This document shows positions 18,356 through 27,547 of a stretch of DNA of 64,000 nucleotides, piece by piece. The position numbers were made by a program, and so were the translations under genes. Source of the DNA: Pseudomonas sp. UBA1879 (GTDB lineage Bacteria; Pseudomonadota; Gammaproteobacteria; Pseudomonadales; Pseudomonadaceae); assembly GCF_002338065.1 (NCBI RefSeq), contig NZ_DDHJ01000006.1, positions 3,745 to 67,744 of the forward strand, given 5' to 3'. Positions within the stretch are counted from its first letter, which is position 1; every line of letters starts with the position of its first letter. The notes beneath the pieces are model-generated. The model saw nothing but the letters and a program-made list of their open reading frames with translations. It was not told the origin of the DNA and ran no database searches.

Positions 18356-18399
18356 ACGCCGCTGGCCATCCGTTTGTACGGGTGGCCGGCGGCGTTTTT
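18356..18399 (+). terminator. Intrinsic terminator
   Basis: A 16-bp stem with two G-U pairs (18356-18371 with 18380-18395), an 8-nt loop and five T residues. It ends the 18018 gene and faces the GNAT gene on the minus strand. Confidence 0.88.
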
Positions 18400-18407
18400 G
18401 CACACGT

Positions 18408-18980
18408 TTACGAACGCCTCGGATTGACCAGCGCAGTCAGCACATGATCCGCCCACTCGCCGTTGATTTTCAGGTAGGCCCGAGCGAAGCCTTCCTTCTC
18501 AAATCCAAGTGCTTCCAGCACGCGACCGCTGCGCTCGTTTTCCGGCTTGTAGTTCGCCATGATCCGGTGCAATTGCAAATCGTCGAAAACATGGGCGATC
18601 CCCCTGCGCAGCGCTTCGGTCATCAGGCCCTTGCCCTGCGCGGTCTTGGCCAGCGAGTACCCCAAATGACACGCTTGAAACGCGCCCAGCACGATGTTGC
18701 TGAAATTGCACTCGCCGACCATGTCTCCGCTGGCACGATCCAGCATCAACAGGTGCAGGCACCGTCCGGCCAGACGTTCACGCTCCACGTGTGCGATGCG
18801 CATCAGGATGTTGTCGATGTCGAAGAAACCGGCGGGACGCGTGGGTTGCCACGGTTGCAAATGCTTGTGGTTGGTCAGGTTGTAGGCCCGGATCTGCGCC
18901 GCATCGCCAGCGAGCGCCGGACGCAGGATCAAGTGCTCGGTGACCAGCCGGATCAACTGCGGCTCAGCGATGATCTCCAT
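18408..18980 (-). CDS. GNAT-family N-acetyltransferase (RimJ/RimL type)
   Basis: A 190-residue protein of the Acetyltransf_3 type, which acetylates N-terminal or small-molecule amines. Seen are TEHLILRPAL near the N-terminus, the acetyl-CoA region around GYSLAKTAQGKGLMTEAL and the terminal NERSGRVLEALGFEKEG motif. Its start overlaps the stop of the LysE-type exporter gene (TGATG), so the two are co-translated. The pairing of an exporter and an acetyltransferase suggests a shared small amine or amino acid substrate, but this is inference. Confidence 0.88.
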   Translation of the reverse strand: MEIIAEPQLIRLVTEHLILRPALAGDAAQIRAYNLTNHKHLQPWQPTRPAGFFDIDNILMRIAHVERERLAGRCLHLLMLDRASGDMVGECNFSNIVLGAFQACHLGYSLAKTAQGKGLMTEALRRGIAHVFDDLQLHRIMANYKPENERSGRVLEALGFEKEGFARAYLKINGEWADHVLTALVNPRRS

Positions 18981-19612
18981 CAATCGCGTCCGACGAGCGC
19001 CAGTCGGCAAGCCAGGCCGAGAAAGACAGTGCCGAGGATCTTCTGCATCCAGCGCGCGGCCCGCTCACTGCTGCCGACCCGTTGACCGAGACGACTCGCC
19101 ATGACTATCACTGCGCCATTGGCGATGACGCCCACAGCGTTCAACACCGTTGCCAACAGCAACATCTGCACGACAATAGACCCTGCGTCGGGATCGATAA
19201 ACTGTGGGAACAGCGCGAGCACGAACAGCGCCATTTTGGGATTGAGCACGTTGGTCAGCAGGCCCTGGCGGAAAATCTGCGCCCGCGAATAGCGGGGCAG
19301 CAACGCATTGGCCGACAGCGCGGTGCCGGTCGAGCGGAAGGTCTTGAACGCCAGATACAGCAGATACGCCGCACCGATGAAGCGCACTACGTCATAGGCC
19401 ACCGGCACCGTGACGAACAGTTGGGACAAGCCCAAAGCGGCCGCCAGCGCGTGGCAATAGGTGCCGAGCTGGATGCCTGCGAGGGAAGCAAAACCCGCCG
19501 CCCTGCCCCGGCTGGCGCTGCGTGAGGCGATGAGCAGCATGTCGGGACCTGGGGTGAGTGCCAGCGCGAGGCAGGCCCCCGAGAACAACGCGAGGGTGGA
19601 GAAGGCGAGCAT
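18980..19612 (-). CDS. LysE/RhtB-family amino acid exporter
   Basis: A 210-residue membrane protein, the family's usual length, with about five to six hydrophobic segments. The N-terminal LALTPGPDMLLIASRS signature and the LLTNVLNPKMALFVLALFPQF motif are diagnostic of RhtB/LysE exporters for homoserine, threonine, lysine or similar amino acids. AAAGGGA precedes the ATG at 19612. The gene is followed with overlap by a GNAT acetyltransferase. No LysR-type regulator, often adjacent in this family, is present. Confidence 0.9.
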   Translation of the reverse strand: MLAFSTLALFSGACLALALTPGPDMLLIASRSASRGRAAGFASLAGIQLGTYCHALAAALGLSQLFVTVPVAYDVVRFIGAAYLLYLAFKTFRSTGTALSANALLPRYSRAQIFRQGLLTNVLNPKMALFVLALFPQFIDPDAGSIVVQMLLLATVLNAVGVIANGAVIVMASRLGQRVGSSERAARWMQKILGTVFLGLACRLALVGRD

Positions 19613-19704
19613 GGGACGTCCCTTTCGTGGCTGGCACAAGTGGCGTCAGTTTACGGGGCTGGCGAGCCTTTGACGAGCAGCCTGCCTGGGCCTGATTCGA
19701 CGAA

Positions 19705-20490
19705 TCAGAACGCCAGCTTGTAGCCGATGGCAACCAGCATCAGCGCCAGACATGGCCGCAGCACAGCATCGGGCACACGGCCGGTCAACTGACTGCCGAG
19801 GTAGATCCCCGGCAACGATCCCATCAACAAAAATCCCAGCATGGCCCAGTTCATATTGCCCATGCTGGCGTGGCCAAGGCCGGCGATTAGCGTCAGCGGC
19901 ACGGCGTGGGCAATCTCGGTGCCGACCAGGCGCCGCGTGGGCAGAAACGGATAAAGAATGAACAGCGCCACCGTGCCCAAGGCACCCGCGCCGATCGACG
20001 TCAGCGCCACCATGACGCCGAGAATCAGGCCGGTGAGCACCGTCAGGCTGTTCAGGCTTCGCTGGCTGAGCCGGTAGTGATCCCCGGCGTGGCGCTGGGC
20101 AAACGCCAACAGACGCTGCTTGAAGAAAATCGCCAGCGCCGTGAGCAACAGCACGACGCCCAGCCCTTGTTTGATCACTGCGTTCATTGACTCGGGCGCC
20201 GTGTGCAGGCTGCTCAGGAACCACAGCGTCAGCACAGCGGCAGGCACGCTGCCCAGCGTCAGCCAGCCGGTGACGCCCCAATCGATGTTGTCGTTCTTTC
20301 GGTGTACCAGCACACCACCGCTTTTGGTGATCGCCGCGTACAGCAGATCGGTGCCGACGGCGGTAGCGGGATTGATGCCGAACCACAGCAGGATCGGGGT
20401 CATCAACGAGCCGCCGCCGACCCCGGTCATGCCAACAATGAACCCCACGACGAGGCCAGCCACGACGAAACCTGTATTACCGAAATCCAT
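19705..20490 (-). CDS. TauE/SafE-family sulfite/organic-anion exporter
   Basis: A 261-residue integral membrane protein with about eight hydrophobic segments and the duplicated TauE motif: GFIVGMTGVGGGSLMTPIL in the first half and LGVMVALTSIGAGALGTV in the second. The family exports or imports sulfite, sulfoacetate or related anions. I start it at 20490 (MDFGNTGF); an in-frame extension to 20712 would be hydrophilic and crosses a repeat. The upstream region is AT-rich near 20530-20570. Nearby genes do not reveal the substrate. Confidence 0.87.
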   Translation of the reverse strand: MDFGNTGFVVAGLVVGFIVGMTGVGGGSLMTPILLWFGINPATAVGTDLLYAAITKSGGVLVHRKNDNIDWGVTGWLTLGSVPAAVLTLWFLSSLHTAPESMNAVIKQGLGVVLLLTALAIFFKQRLLAFAQRHAGDHYRLSQRSLNSLTVLTGLILGVMVALTSIGAGALGTVALFILYPFLPTRRLVGTEIAHAVPLTLIAGLGHASMGNMNWAMLGFLLMGSLPGIYLGSQLTGRVPDAVLRPCLALMLVAIGYKLAF

Positions 20491-20954
20491 TGCTCTGCCC
20501 GACACGCCACTAAAACTGGCGCGCAGGATAACGATTTTTTGCTTAAGGACCTTTGTTTTTCTTATATAGCGGGTAGACCGAAAGGATCTAGGGTTATAAC
20601 CAAATCTGTCCATCTGATCGTGCATCAAACGACGAACCTGCCTCGCCAGGTCGGTCTTTCGCGAATGAATTGGCTCCCACGGAGGTCCGGTGTCGTCATA
20701 AATATCAGGCATGACTCGCGTCTGCAGAAATTCGGTATCGCCGCAAACGTACCGCCCGACGCAGTTTCAACTGTGCAAGCGAATTCATTCGCGAAGGCGT
20801 TTCAGGCGACATCCGGCGAAGATCAATTGAACAGCGAGGCCATACAGGAAATCGATGACGCATCGGATTGGAACAACGGCTTCATTTTCCTCCCGAATGA
20901 ATCGGCGCAGCGCTAAAAAACGAACCGCGAGTCACGTTCCAAACCCGTCGCCCC
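20491..20954. other. Intergenic region with family-C repeat half-sites
   Basis: The 464 bases hold the TauE promoter side and inverted GCGAATTCATTCGCGAA-type half-sites at 20658-20680 and 20779-20795. The left one runs into TGGCTCCCAC, the outer part of family B, so it looks hybrid or decayed. No gene is supported here. Confidence 0.55.
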
Positions 20955-21458
20955 TCACGGCTCCCCCTCCCAATAATCCAGCGTGGCCTCCGGCCGCTGC
21001 ACCGCCTTGAATGCCCGGGCCCCATTGATCGTGACCATCGCCTGGTACTTTCCGGAGTCGGGGTACTCACAAACTTCCGGCGTTTCGCGGGTGCTGATGG
21101 ACAAATATTTAAGCGGTGCATCGGAAGTGTTGATGATCTGATGGGGGTATTCCGGGCCTGGGGGAATGAAAATCACGTCGCCGGTCTTGATCGGCAGCAT
21201 TTCGCCTGCGACGCGGAGGCTGCCCTGCCCTTCGATGATCACGAACATCTCTTCCTGGGCGTAGTGGAAATGGTATGGGCAGGAGCGTTTACCAGGGGCG
21301 ACGATGTCCACCGAGGCGCCGAGCTTGTGTGCAGCGGTGCCCGTGCCGAGTCTGGCGGCCTGGCTCTCGTACAGAGGGTCGCGACGTTCAGCTTCCAGCG
21401 GCACTTCGTTGAAATTGCGGATCAGGCGGGATGCCAGATCGAGCTCACTGTTGGTCAT
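20955..21458 (-). CDS. Cupin-domain protein
   Basis: A 167-residue single-domain cupin. The metal-binding motifs are seen as CPYHFHYAQEEMFVIIEG (motif 1, with His, His and Glu) and PPGPEYPHQIINTSD (motif 2, with the last His). The C-terminus (EATLDYWEGEP) resembles other stand-alone bacterial cupins whose activity is unknown; the fold is used by isomerases, dioxygenases and sugar-binding proteins. AGGAAAA precedes the ATG. It has no evident operon partner. Confidence 0.85.
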   Translation of the reverse strand: MTNSELDLASRLIRNFNEVPLEAERRDPLYESQAARLGTGTAAHKLGASVDIVAPGKRSCPYHFHYAQEEMFVIIEGQGSLRVAGEMLPIKTGDVIFIPPGPEYPHQIINTSDAPLKYLSISTRETPEVCEYPDSGKYQAMVTINGARAFKAVQRPEATLDYWEGEP

Positions 21459-21630
21459 GATTTTTCCTGTGATCCCGACAACTGCAGGAGCGCGGCTTGT
21501 CCCGCGAGCGGCTGCGCAGCAGTCGTCAATTCAGTGAATACGGCGGTTCAGACAGACCACATGCTTTGGTTTTTCGACGATTGCGTCGTTGATCGTGGAA
21601 CAAGCCACGCGCCTGCACCGTAGTGCGCAT

Positions 21631-22395
21631 CTAGCGGGTCGCAACCACAAACAGGCGTGGAAACGGCAGCAACACCGAGCCGTCAGCGAGGGCCGGGTAG
21701 GCCTGCGAAATGGCCTTCAGGTAGGCCTCGAGAAAGGCTTTTTGCTCGCCCTCATCGAGTTTTTGCAAATACGGCCGCAGCGCCGAGCCCTTGAACCATT
21801 CGACCACAGCTTCGTGCCCTCCGGCCAACGGGTGATGGTAGGTGGTACGCCAGACATCGACCTCGGCAGCGTGGGGGCGCAGCAGTTCGAAGTAATAAGC
21901 CGCCGGGTGGCGATCAGGGTGTTTGACCGAGGCGATCTTGTCGGCCCACGGGCCGGTTGCCGCAATTTCGCGAGCCAGCCGGTGAGCGGGTTCTTCAAGG
22001 TTGTCCGGCGTCTGGACGGCGAGGCTGCCACCCGGCGTGAGCAGGCTGACGAGGCGCGGGTACAGCTCTGCGTGATTGGGCACCCATTGCAACGACGCGT
22101 TGGCCAGAATCACATCGTAGGATTTGGCCGGTTTCCAGACGCCGATGTCGGCCAGTTCGAACGAAACACCAGGCAGACGCTGACGGGCATCACCGAGCAT
22201 GTCGTCGGAGCTGTCGAGACCGGTGATGAGCGCATCGGGAAAACGCTCGGCCAGCACTTGCGTGGAGTTGCCAGGACCACAGCCCAGGTCGATCGCTGTC
22301 TTGACCTCTTGCGTGGGGATCGCGGCAACCAGGTCACGGACCGGGCGGGTGCGTTGCTGCTCGAACATCGAATACTGCTTGGCTGACCAACTCAT
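21631..22395 (-). CDS. tam: Trans-aconitate 2-methyltransferase
   Basis: A 254-residue SAM-dependent methyltransferase close in sequence to E. coli Tam along its length. It shares the SAM loop DLGCGPGNST (about 36-45), ANASLQWVPNH, LAVQTPDN, VWRTTYHHP and the C-terminal LPFPRLFVVA. Tam methylates trans-aconitate, relieving its inhibition of aconitase. The ATG at 22395 has AAGGAATG upstream. It lies alone, with a GH3 glycosidase gene upstream on the same strand. Confidence 0.92.
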   Translation of the reverse strand: MSWSAKQYSMFEQQRTRPVRDLVAAIPTQEVKTAIDLGCGPGNSTQVLAERFPDALITGLDSSDDMLGDARQRLPGVSFELADIGVWKPAKSYDVILANASLQWVPNHAELYPRLVSLLTPGGSLAVQTPDNLEEPAHRLAREIAATGPWADKIASVKHPDRHPAAYYFELLRPHAAEVDVWRTTYHHPLAGGHEAVVEWFKGSALRPYLQKLDEGEQKAFLEAYLKAISQAYPALADGSVLLPFPRLFVVATR

Positions 22396-22547
22396 CAGGC
22401 ATTCCTTCTGTGTGAAAGACATGCCGTGGAGGGTAAGGCCTGTTCGACGTGAGCACAATGAAGAGAGCCGGCGGCTGCGTGGCTTGCCGCTGCCCGTTTT
22501 TGCCGGCCGCCAGCGCGTTCACGTCTCCGTATTCGGGCGTTTTGCGG

Positions 22548-23630
22548 TCAGCGGACGACGCGCCGCGTCAATTGGCCCCCTGGAATCGCATAGGAAACGT
22601 ACAGCCCGGCATCGACCTGCGCCCTGGACGCCTGCGCCAGACCCCGTACTTTATGTGAGGCATTCAACAGCTGTTCACGACTCAAGTGGCCACATTCCAC
22701 CGCATCGACGATGGCCTGGGCGATATCGTCCAGCCCTGATGCACTGGAGACCAGCAGCAGATGCGCGCCGGCTTGCAAGGCCGAGACAGCGGTGTCGGCG
22801 ATGCTGTTGTCACGCAGGATCGACACGGCGTCGAGGTCGTCGGAAATGATCAAACCGTCGAAGCCCAGGGTCTCGTTCAGCAACCCGATGATGGCGCGGG
22901 ATGTACTCGCCGCCTGCAGGGGGTCGAGCGCAGGAAACACCGCCGGGCCCGGCATGATGGCTTTGACACCTGCCGCGATGACTTGACGAAAAACGTCCAT
23001 ACCTTCCTTCAGCGACGCGACCGTACCCGGCACTGTGGCTCTCGCGACGGCAGGATCCTGCTCGGTCTCGTAGTGACCGGGGAAATGTTTGGCGGTGGCA
23101 ATCACACCCGCTCGCTGCACACCTCGGATGAATGCGCAGGCGATACGCGAGACCTGCGCAGGGTCCGGCCCCAGATGACGGTTATGCAGCCACGGGTTGC
23201 GGCCGGTCACCACATCGACGATGGGCGCCAGGAACAGATTCACGCCCATGGCCCGTGCAGCGCTGGCCATTTCGTAACTGCGCGCTTCGATGTCCAGGCT
23301 GCTCAGGGTTTTGAGTTCGTCCGCCGATGGCATGCCGGGGACCAGCTGATGCAGACGCTGGATGCCGCCCAGCTCTTGATCCACCGCCACTAACACAGGC
23401 GCACCCGCGCATTCGGTAGCGTGTTCCACGATCTGGGCGAAATGCGCGGAGGCTTCGGAGCGACGGCGCTCGAAGGTCATCTTGCGTGACAGGTATTCAT
23501 CGCGGGTTTCGCCCAGCAGGATTGAAACTCCCCCCTGGTTCAAATGACGGCGGACCGCCTCGTCGAGGTGCAGTCCGGAGAACGCTGGCATCAGGACGGA
23601 ATGGGCTGCGCATTGCAGTTCGGTAGACAT
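22548..23630 (-). CDS. GH3 glycoside hydrolase (beta-N-acetylhexosaminidase-like)
   Basis: A 360-residue one-domain GH3 protein without signal peptide. The family motif AKHFPGH is present at about 200, with ISDDLDAVSI further on holding the predicted nucleophile Asp. NagZ, the peptidoglycan-recycling GH3, shares these motifs. The N-terminal half and the QELGGIQRL sequence differ enough that I would not call it NagZ itself; a related cytoplasmic hexosaminidase or other beta-glycosidase is possible. A perfect palindrome 42 bases upstream suggests its own regulator. Confidence 0.82.
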   Translation of the reverse strand: MSTELQCAAHSVLMPAFSGLHLDEAVRRHLNQGGVSILLGETRDEYLSRKMTFERRRSEASAHFAQIVEHATECAGAPVLVAVDQELGGIQRLHQLVPGMPSADELKTLSSLDIEARSYEMASAARAMGVNLFLAPIVDVVTGRNPWLHNRHLGPDPAQVSRIACAFIRGVQRAGVIATAKHFPGHYETEQDPAVARATVPGTVASLKEGMDVFRQVIAAGVKAIMPGPAVFPALDPLQAASTSRAIIGLLNETLGFDGLIISDDLDAVSILRDNSIADTAVSALQAGAHLLLVSSASGLDDIAQAIVDAVECGHLSREQLLNASHKVRGLAQASRAQVDAGLYVSYAIPGGQLTRRVVR

Positions 23631-24048
23631 GCTCGCTCTCGCTGTTTTAACGCTGCTTTATGCTCGTTTTTGCTCACTTTAGTGAGCCAGTGCGGATTGT
23701 CAAGCATGAAACTTGCTGCCTCCGAGCATAGATAGCGTCTCGAACGAGCAAAAAAATGTCGATCAGGTGGCGTCGGGGATTACGGCGGGGACTGGCTACG
23801 TATCGGCGGAGGAATATTTTTCGAGCACTCTTTTCATTTATCAGTTTGCTCGTCAACATACCGACGATTAATGAAAGAGGGCCAAAATCATCGATGAGAA
23901 TGATATTGCTTCCCAACTTTCGTCTTTCCATCGAGATGGAATACAGACTTGCGGACTTACTGTCATCGCCAGCGTTGATATTGAATTGATATTAACTTCC
24001 GGTGATGGTTTTTAACGTTATCTCACTCTTGGTTTCAGGATAAACGCG
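23631..24048. other. Intergenic region between divergent genes
   Basis: The 418 bases carry the GH3 promoter side with a palindromic operator candidate and the leader of the lipoprotein gene. The middle (23800-23920) is markedly AT-richer than the window. No gene is recognised. Confidence 0.5.
23672..23687. promoter_or_regulatory. Palindromic operator candidate
   Basis: GCTCACT-TT-AGTGAGC is a perfect 7-bp palindrome with a 2-base centre, 42 bases before the GH3 start. A second inverted pair (TGCTCGTTTTT at 23661 and CGAGCAAAAAA near 23746) surrounds it. This is typical of a repressor site, but no regulator gene lies next to it. Confidence 0.45.
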
Positions 24049-24384
24049 ATGCGTCTTTTGCTGCTGACGACTGTGCTGGCCGTGTCCCTTTCCGGCTGTG
24101 GCTCCACCCCCAATAACCCCTCGGTGGATCTGGAAACCGCCAAGGCTCCTGGAGAGTACGCGCAGTGCGTATTTCCCAAGTGGCAGCAGATCAAACCGGA
24201 AACCACCATGACCGAAGGCAAAAACCACATTAAGTTGCTGGTCTCCAGCAAAGTGTCGCAAGACGATATTCTCGAAGTGTTCAAAGGCAACCCCAATACC
24301 CGGGTGTTCCTGTATCAGCGTGCCCCCCTCGCTGCCGCATTTGGCCGCAGTGCACTGGAAAAAGCCGCTCGGGAATGTTTGTAA
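24049..24384 (+). CDS. Small lipoprotein
   Basis: A 111-residue protein with a short hydrophobic signal and a lipobox LSGC (Cys17), so it should be lipidated and attached to an inner or outer membrane. The following GSTPNNPS has no Asp at +2, which favours outer-membrane sorting under the E. coli rule. The mature part is small and soluble and contains two further Cys; I recognise no domain. Its function is unknown. Confidence 0.78.
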   Translation: MRLLLLTTVLAVSLSGCGSTPNNPSVDLETAKAPGEYAQCVFPKWQQIKPETTMTEGKNHIKLLVSSKVSQDDILEVFKGNPNTRVFLYQRAPLAAAFGRSALEKAARECL

Positions 24385-24513
24385 GTCATGTCTGACCGCT
24401 GACACGCGCGCATGTCCAACGGTGCAATCGGGATGAACTTTCGTTTTCGCAGTTCCCTCTGAGAACCGACACGTCCGAATTATCGGGCATGACTTTCACT
24501 CAGAGGCATCATC

Positions 24514-25077
24514 ATGAGCACGACACTGAACGGCAAAAAAGTCCTGATCATTACGTCGAACAAGGGTATTGAGCGCGATGAACTGCTCAAGCCACTGGAG
24601 GCACTGAAGGGCATGGGCGCGACGGTCACTCACGCCACGATCGACGGCGGCGACGCCCAGACAGTGCTGCAGGACACCGACAAAGACATCAGCGTGACTT
24701 CGGACACCCGCCTGGCGGGCTTGTCGGCAGATCAATTCGATGCGCTGGTCATTCCAGGCGGCACGGTCAATGCCGACACCCTGCGTCAAGACACCGATGC
24801 CCAGCGTCTGGTCAAGGCTTTCGCCGACGCCGGTAAAACCGTCGCCGCCATTTGCCATGGCCCTTGGGTGCTGATTGACGCTGGCGTCGTGGAAGGCAAA
24901 ACCCTCACGTCCTACCCAAGCGTGCGAACAGACCTGCTCAACGCCAAGGCTGCCGACTGGGTCGATGCCGAGGTCAAGCAATGCGGGGCGAATGGCTGGA
25001 CACTGATCACCTCGCGCACCCCGGATGACTTGCCGGCGTTCAACGAAGCCATCGGCAAAGCGTTGCTCGAGGCATGA
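24514..25077 (+). CDS. DJ-1/PfpI-family protein (YhbO/class I amidotransferase-like)
   Basis: A 187-residue DJ-1/PfpI domain protein. The nucleophile elbow is AICHGPW with its Cys near residue 114 and the adjacent His; VIPGGTVNADTLR precedes it. Family members act as glyoxalase III, deglycase or protease-like stress proteins. The length and HGPW motif fit the PfpI/YhbO branch. It is a single gene with a possible hairpin 40 bases after the stop. Confidence 0.87.
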   Translation: MSTTLNGKKVLIITSNKGIERDELLKPLEALKGMGATVTHATIDGGDAQTVLQDTDKDISVTSDTRLAGLSADQFDALVIPGGTVNADTLRQDTDAQRLVKAFADAGKTVAAICHGPWVLIDAGVVEGKTLTSYPSVRTDLLNAKAADWVDAEVKQCGANGWTLITSRTPDDLPAFNEAIGKALLEA

Positions 25078-25413
25078 TGCCTGTCGCTTGAGGCTGGTTA
25101 TGAAGCCTTATGGCAAAACGCACCGACGCCGCTGTTGAAGCGGCGTCGGTGCGTCCAGAAGATGAGTAACCCCGGCGGAAGACAGCGACGTACAGTCCGC
25201 CAGGGGAGTCTCGCACTCGGCGGGTATGAGCGATTGCTGGGCAAGGAATTCAATCGTTTTACGGTTTTTGCGTTAAGTTAAAAGGCTGTGAAAAGCCTCG
25301 TTTGACGACAGTCTGTCTTCGAAAACGAAAATACTTGCAACCAATGTTTCTTCGGCTACGTCGACATGGAAAGGCCCACGCGATGACCGCGGGCGCCGAG
25401 ACGAGACTCGCCC
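25078..25413. other. Intergenic region with a 14-bp perfect hairpin
   Basis: A perfect stem of 14 bp (25119-25132 with 25140-25153) and a 7-nt loop follows the PfpI gene. On the plus strand no T-run follows; an A-run precedes it. The rest should be the promoter of the glycosyltransferase gene. Confidence 0.55.
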
Positions 25414-26079
25414 ATGATCGGAATCATTGTCCCCGCGCACAACGAAGAACTTTTTCTGGATGACTGCATCAAGTCGCTCGTGGCATCCGCCCACCACGCA
25501 GACCTGCACGGCGAGGCCGTGGAGATTCTGATCGTGCTCGACGACTGCTCTGACGGTTCGTTGCAAATCGCCCGCGAGCACAGCGTCAATGTGCATGTGT
25601 GCGCGCACCGCAACGTCGGCATGACCCGCGCCGCAGGCGCCCAGTGGATGCTGGATCGCGGCGCCCGCTGGCTGGCGTTTACCGACGCGGACACGGTCGT
25701 GCCCTATGCATGGTTGGCTGAGCAGGTGGCGGTGGAGGCCGATGCGGTGTGCGGCATTGTGCAGGTGGATGACTGGTCCGAACATGCACCCCAGGTGCGT
25801 GAACGTTATGACGCACTGTATCGCCCGGTGGACGATCATCGGCACATCCACGGCGCGAACCTGGGTGTCTCGTCTGAGGCGTACCTTAGAGCGGGCGGGT
25901 TCAAGGCGCTGGCGGCCCACGAGGATGTGCACCTGGTCGCCGACCTTGAAAGGATCGGCGCCCGCATTGTCTGGACCGCGCGCAACAGTGTAACTACCAG
26001 CGCGCGCAAACATTGTCGCTGCAAGGAAGGATTTGGCGATTATCTGAGTTCACTGGCGACTCAAACGTTGTTGGGCTAA
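25414..26079 (+). CDS. GT2-family glycosyltransferase
   Basis: A 221-residue, membrane-free GT2 protein. The N-terminus IIVPAHNEELFL and IVLDDCSDGS are the nucleotide-sugar binding part of the GT-A fold; FTDADTVVP holds the DXD-like metal site, and HGANLGVSSEAYLRAGGF is the acceptor-side motif. It is short for the family and so has little beyond the catalytic domain. The GT2 fold, with the PIG-L and NodS-like genes 4-6 kb downstream on the same strand, makes it a candidate partner of that trio (inference). Confidence 0.85.
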   Translation: MIGIIVPAHNEELFLDDCIKSLVASAHHADLHGEAVEILIVLDDCSDGSLQIAREHSVNVHVCAHRNVGMTRAAGAQWMLDRGARWLAFTDADTVVPYAWLAEQVAVEADAVCGIVQVDDWSEHAPQVRERYDALYRPVDDHRHIHGANLGVSSEAYLRAGGFKALAAHEDVHLVADLERIGARIVWTARNSVTTSARKHCRCKEGFGDYLSSLATQTLLG

Positions 26080-26165
26080 CCCCCATCACGCGTGCGGCCT
26101 GAACCTCACCTTGGGGGTTGCAGCTGCACGCGCAGCTACTTCATCTCTTGGCGGGATCGCAATCG

Positions 26166-27494
26166 ATGCAACCCTTTAAAAACCGGGCCAACCCTGGCGA
26201 CGACACGCTGGGCGGCGGCATGCCCAGCGCCAGCGTTGCCATGCCCACCTCCAGTAACTGGTTCAAGCGCCTGCTGGCGTTCACCGGGCCAGGCTACATG
26301 GTCGCAGTGGGCTATATGGACCCCGGCAATTGGGCCACCGATCTGGCGGGTGGCTCGCAGTTTGGCTACATGCTGCTGTCGGTCATCCTGTTATCCAACC
26401 TCATGGCCATCGTGCTGCAAGCCCTGTCGGCCCGTTTGGGCATCGCCACCGGCTGGGACCTCGCGCGGGCCTGTCGCGAGCGATATAGCCGACCTGTGTG
26501 TATCGCTTTGTGGGTGGCGTGTGAGACCGCGATCATTGCCTGTGATCTGGCGGAAGTGATCGGCACCGCCATTGCGCTGAATCTGCTGTTCGGCATCCCG
26601 CTGGTCTGGGGCTCGGTGATTTCGGCCATCGACGTCTTTCTGATCTTCCTGCTGATGGGCCGAGGCTTCCGGGCGCTGGAAGCGTTCGTCATCGCCCTGC
26701 TGCTGATTATCTTTGGCTGCTTCGCCATTCAGATGGTGCTGGCGCGTCCGGACATGGCCGAGCTGTTCGCCGGGTTCATTCCCAAGGCAGAAATCGTGAC
26801 CAATCCGGCCGCCCTTTATCTGGCCATTGGCATCATTGGCGCAACGGTAATGCCACACAATCTGTACCTGCATTCCTCCATCGTCCAGACACGTGCCTAC
26901 CCGCGCACCGACGAAGGCCGACGCATCGGCTTGCGCTGGTCGGTCACCGACAGCACCATCGCCCTGACCTTGGCGCTGTTCGTCAACGCCGCGATCCTGA
27001 TCACGGCCGCTACCGTATTTCACAAGGCCGGCAAGACCGATGTCGTGGAAATCGAACAGGCCTATCACCTGCTGTCGCCGATGCTGGGCGTCGGGATCGC
27101 TTCGGCGTTATTCGCCATTGCGCTGCTGGCCTCTGGCATCAACTCGACCGTGACCGCGACCCTGGCCGGGCAGATCGTCATGGAAGGGTTTCTCAAGTTG
27201 AAGCTGCCAGGCTGGGTCCGACGGGTGCTGACCCGAGGCCTGGCGATCATTCCGGTGATTGTGGTCACCAGCATTTACGGCTCGGAAGGCACGGCCAAGT
27301 TGCTGGTGTTAAGCCAAGTGATCCTGTCCATGCAGCTGCCGTTCGCCATCGTGCCATTGGTGCGGTTCGTGTCCGATCGTCAGCTGATGGGGAGTCTGGT
27401 GACAGGGCCGGTGCTGACCGCCGTGGCGTGGGCGATCACGTTGCTGATCATCGGTTTGAACGGGGTGTTGCTGGTGGGGATGTTCGGGGCGTGA
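26166..27494 (+). CDS. mntH: Nramp-family divalent metal (Mn2+/H+) transporter
   Basis: A 442-residue membrane protein of about eleven helices. The Nramp hallmarks are present: DPGNWATDLAGGSQFGY in helix 1 (metal-ligand Asp and Asn) and MPHNLYLHSS in helix 6. It imports Mn2+, possibly Fe2+, with protons. The ATG at 26166 is preferred to an upstream 26118 start because homologues begin near there, although no strong ribosome site is seen. No Fur- or MntR-like operator is convincing in the 86 bases before it. It lies between the GT2 and copper genes. Confidence 0.92.
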   Translation: MQPFKNRANPGDDTLGGGMPSASVAMPTSSNWFKRLLAFTGPGYMVAVGYMDPGNWATDLAGGSQFGYMLLSVILLSNLMAIVLQALSARLGIATGWDLARACRERYSRPVCIALWVACETAIIACDLAEVIGTAIALNLLFGIPLVWGSVISAIDVFLIFLLMGRGFRALEAFVIALLLIIFGCFAIQMVLARPDMAELFAGFIPKAEIVTNPAALYLAIGIIGATVMPHNLYLHSSIVQTRAYPRTDEGRRIGLRWSVTDSTIALTLALFVNAAILITAATVFHKAGKTDVVEIEQAYHLLSPMLGVGIASALFAIALLASGINSTVTATLAGQIVMEGFLKLKLPGWVRRVLTRGLAIIPVIVVTSIYGSEGTAKLLVLSQVILSMQLPFAIVPLVRFVSDRQLMGSLVTGPVLTAVAWAITLLIIGLNGVLLVGMFGA

Positions 27495-27547
27495 ATGGCT
27501 GGGATGCGGGCGTGTCTCGCTGATTCGTGGTGGCACAGCTGACGTCT

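Noticed and set aside
23893..23911. Fur-box-like GAGAATGATATTG upstream of the lipoprotein gene
   Set aside because: Only one half resembles the Fur consensus and the downstream gene has no evident iron role.
25119..25153. 14-bp perfect hairpin after the PfpI-like gene called as a terminator
   Set aside because: No T-run follows on the plus strand and there is no minus-strand gene ending there; it is noted in the intergenic entry only.
26080..26165. Riboswitch or metal-regulator site upstream of mntH
   Set aside because: Only 86 bases, with no conserved yybP-ykoY-type elements and no clear palindrome.
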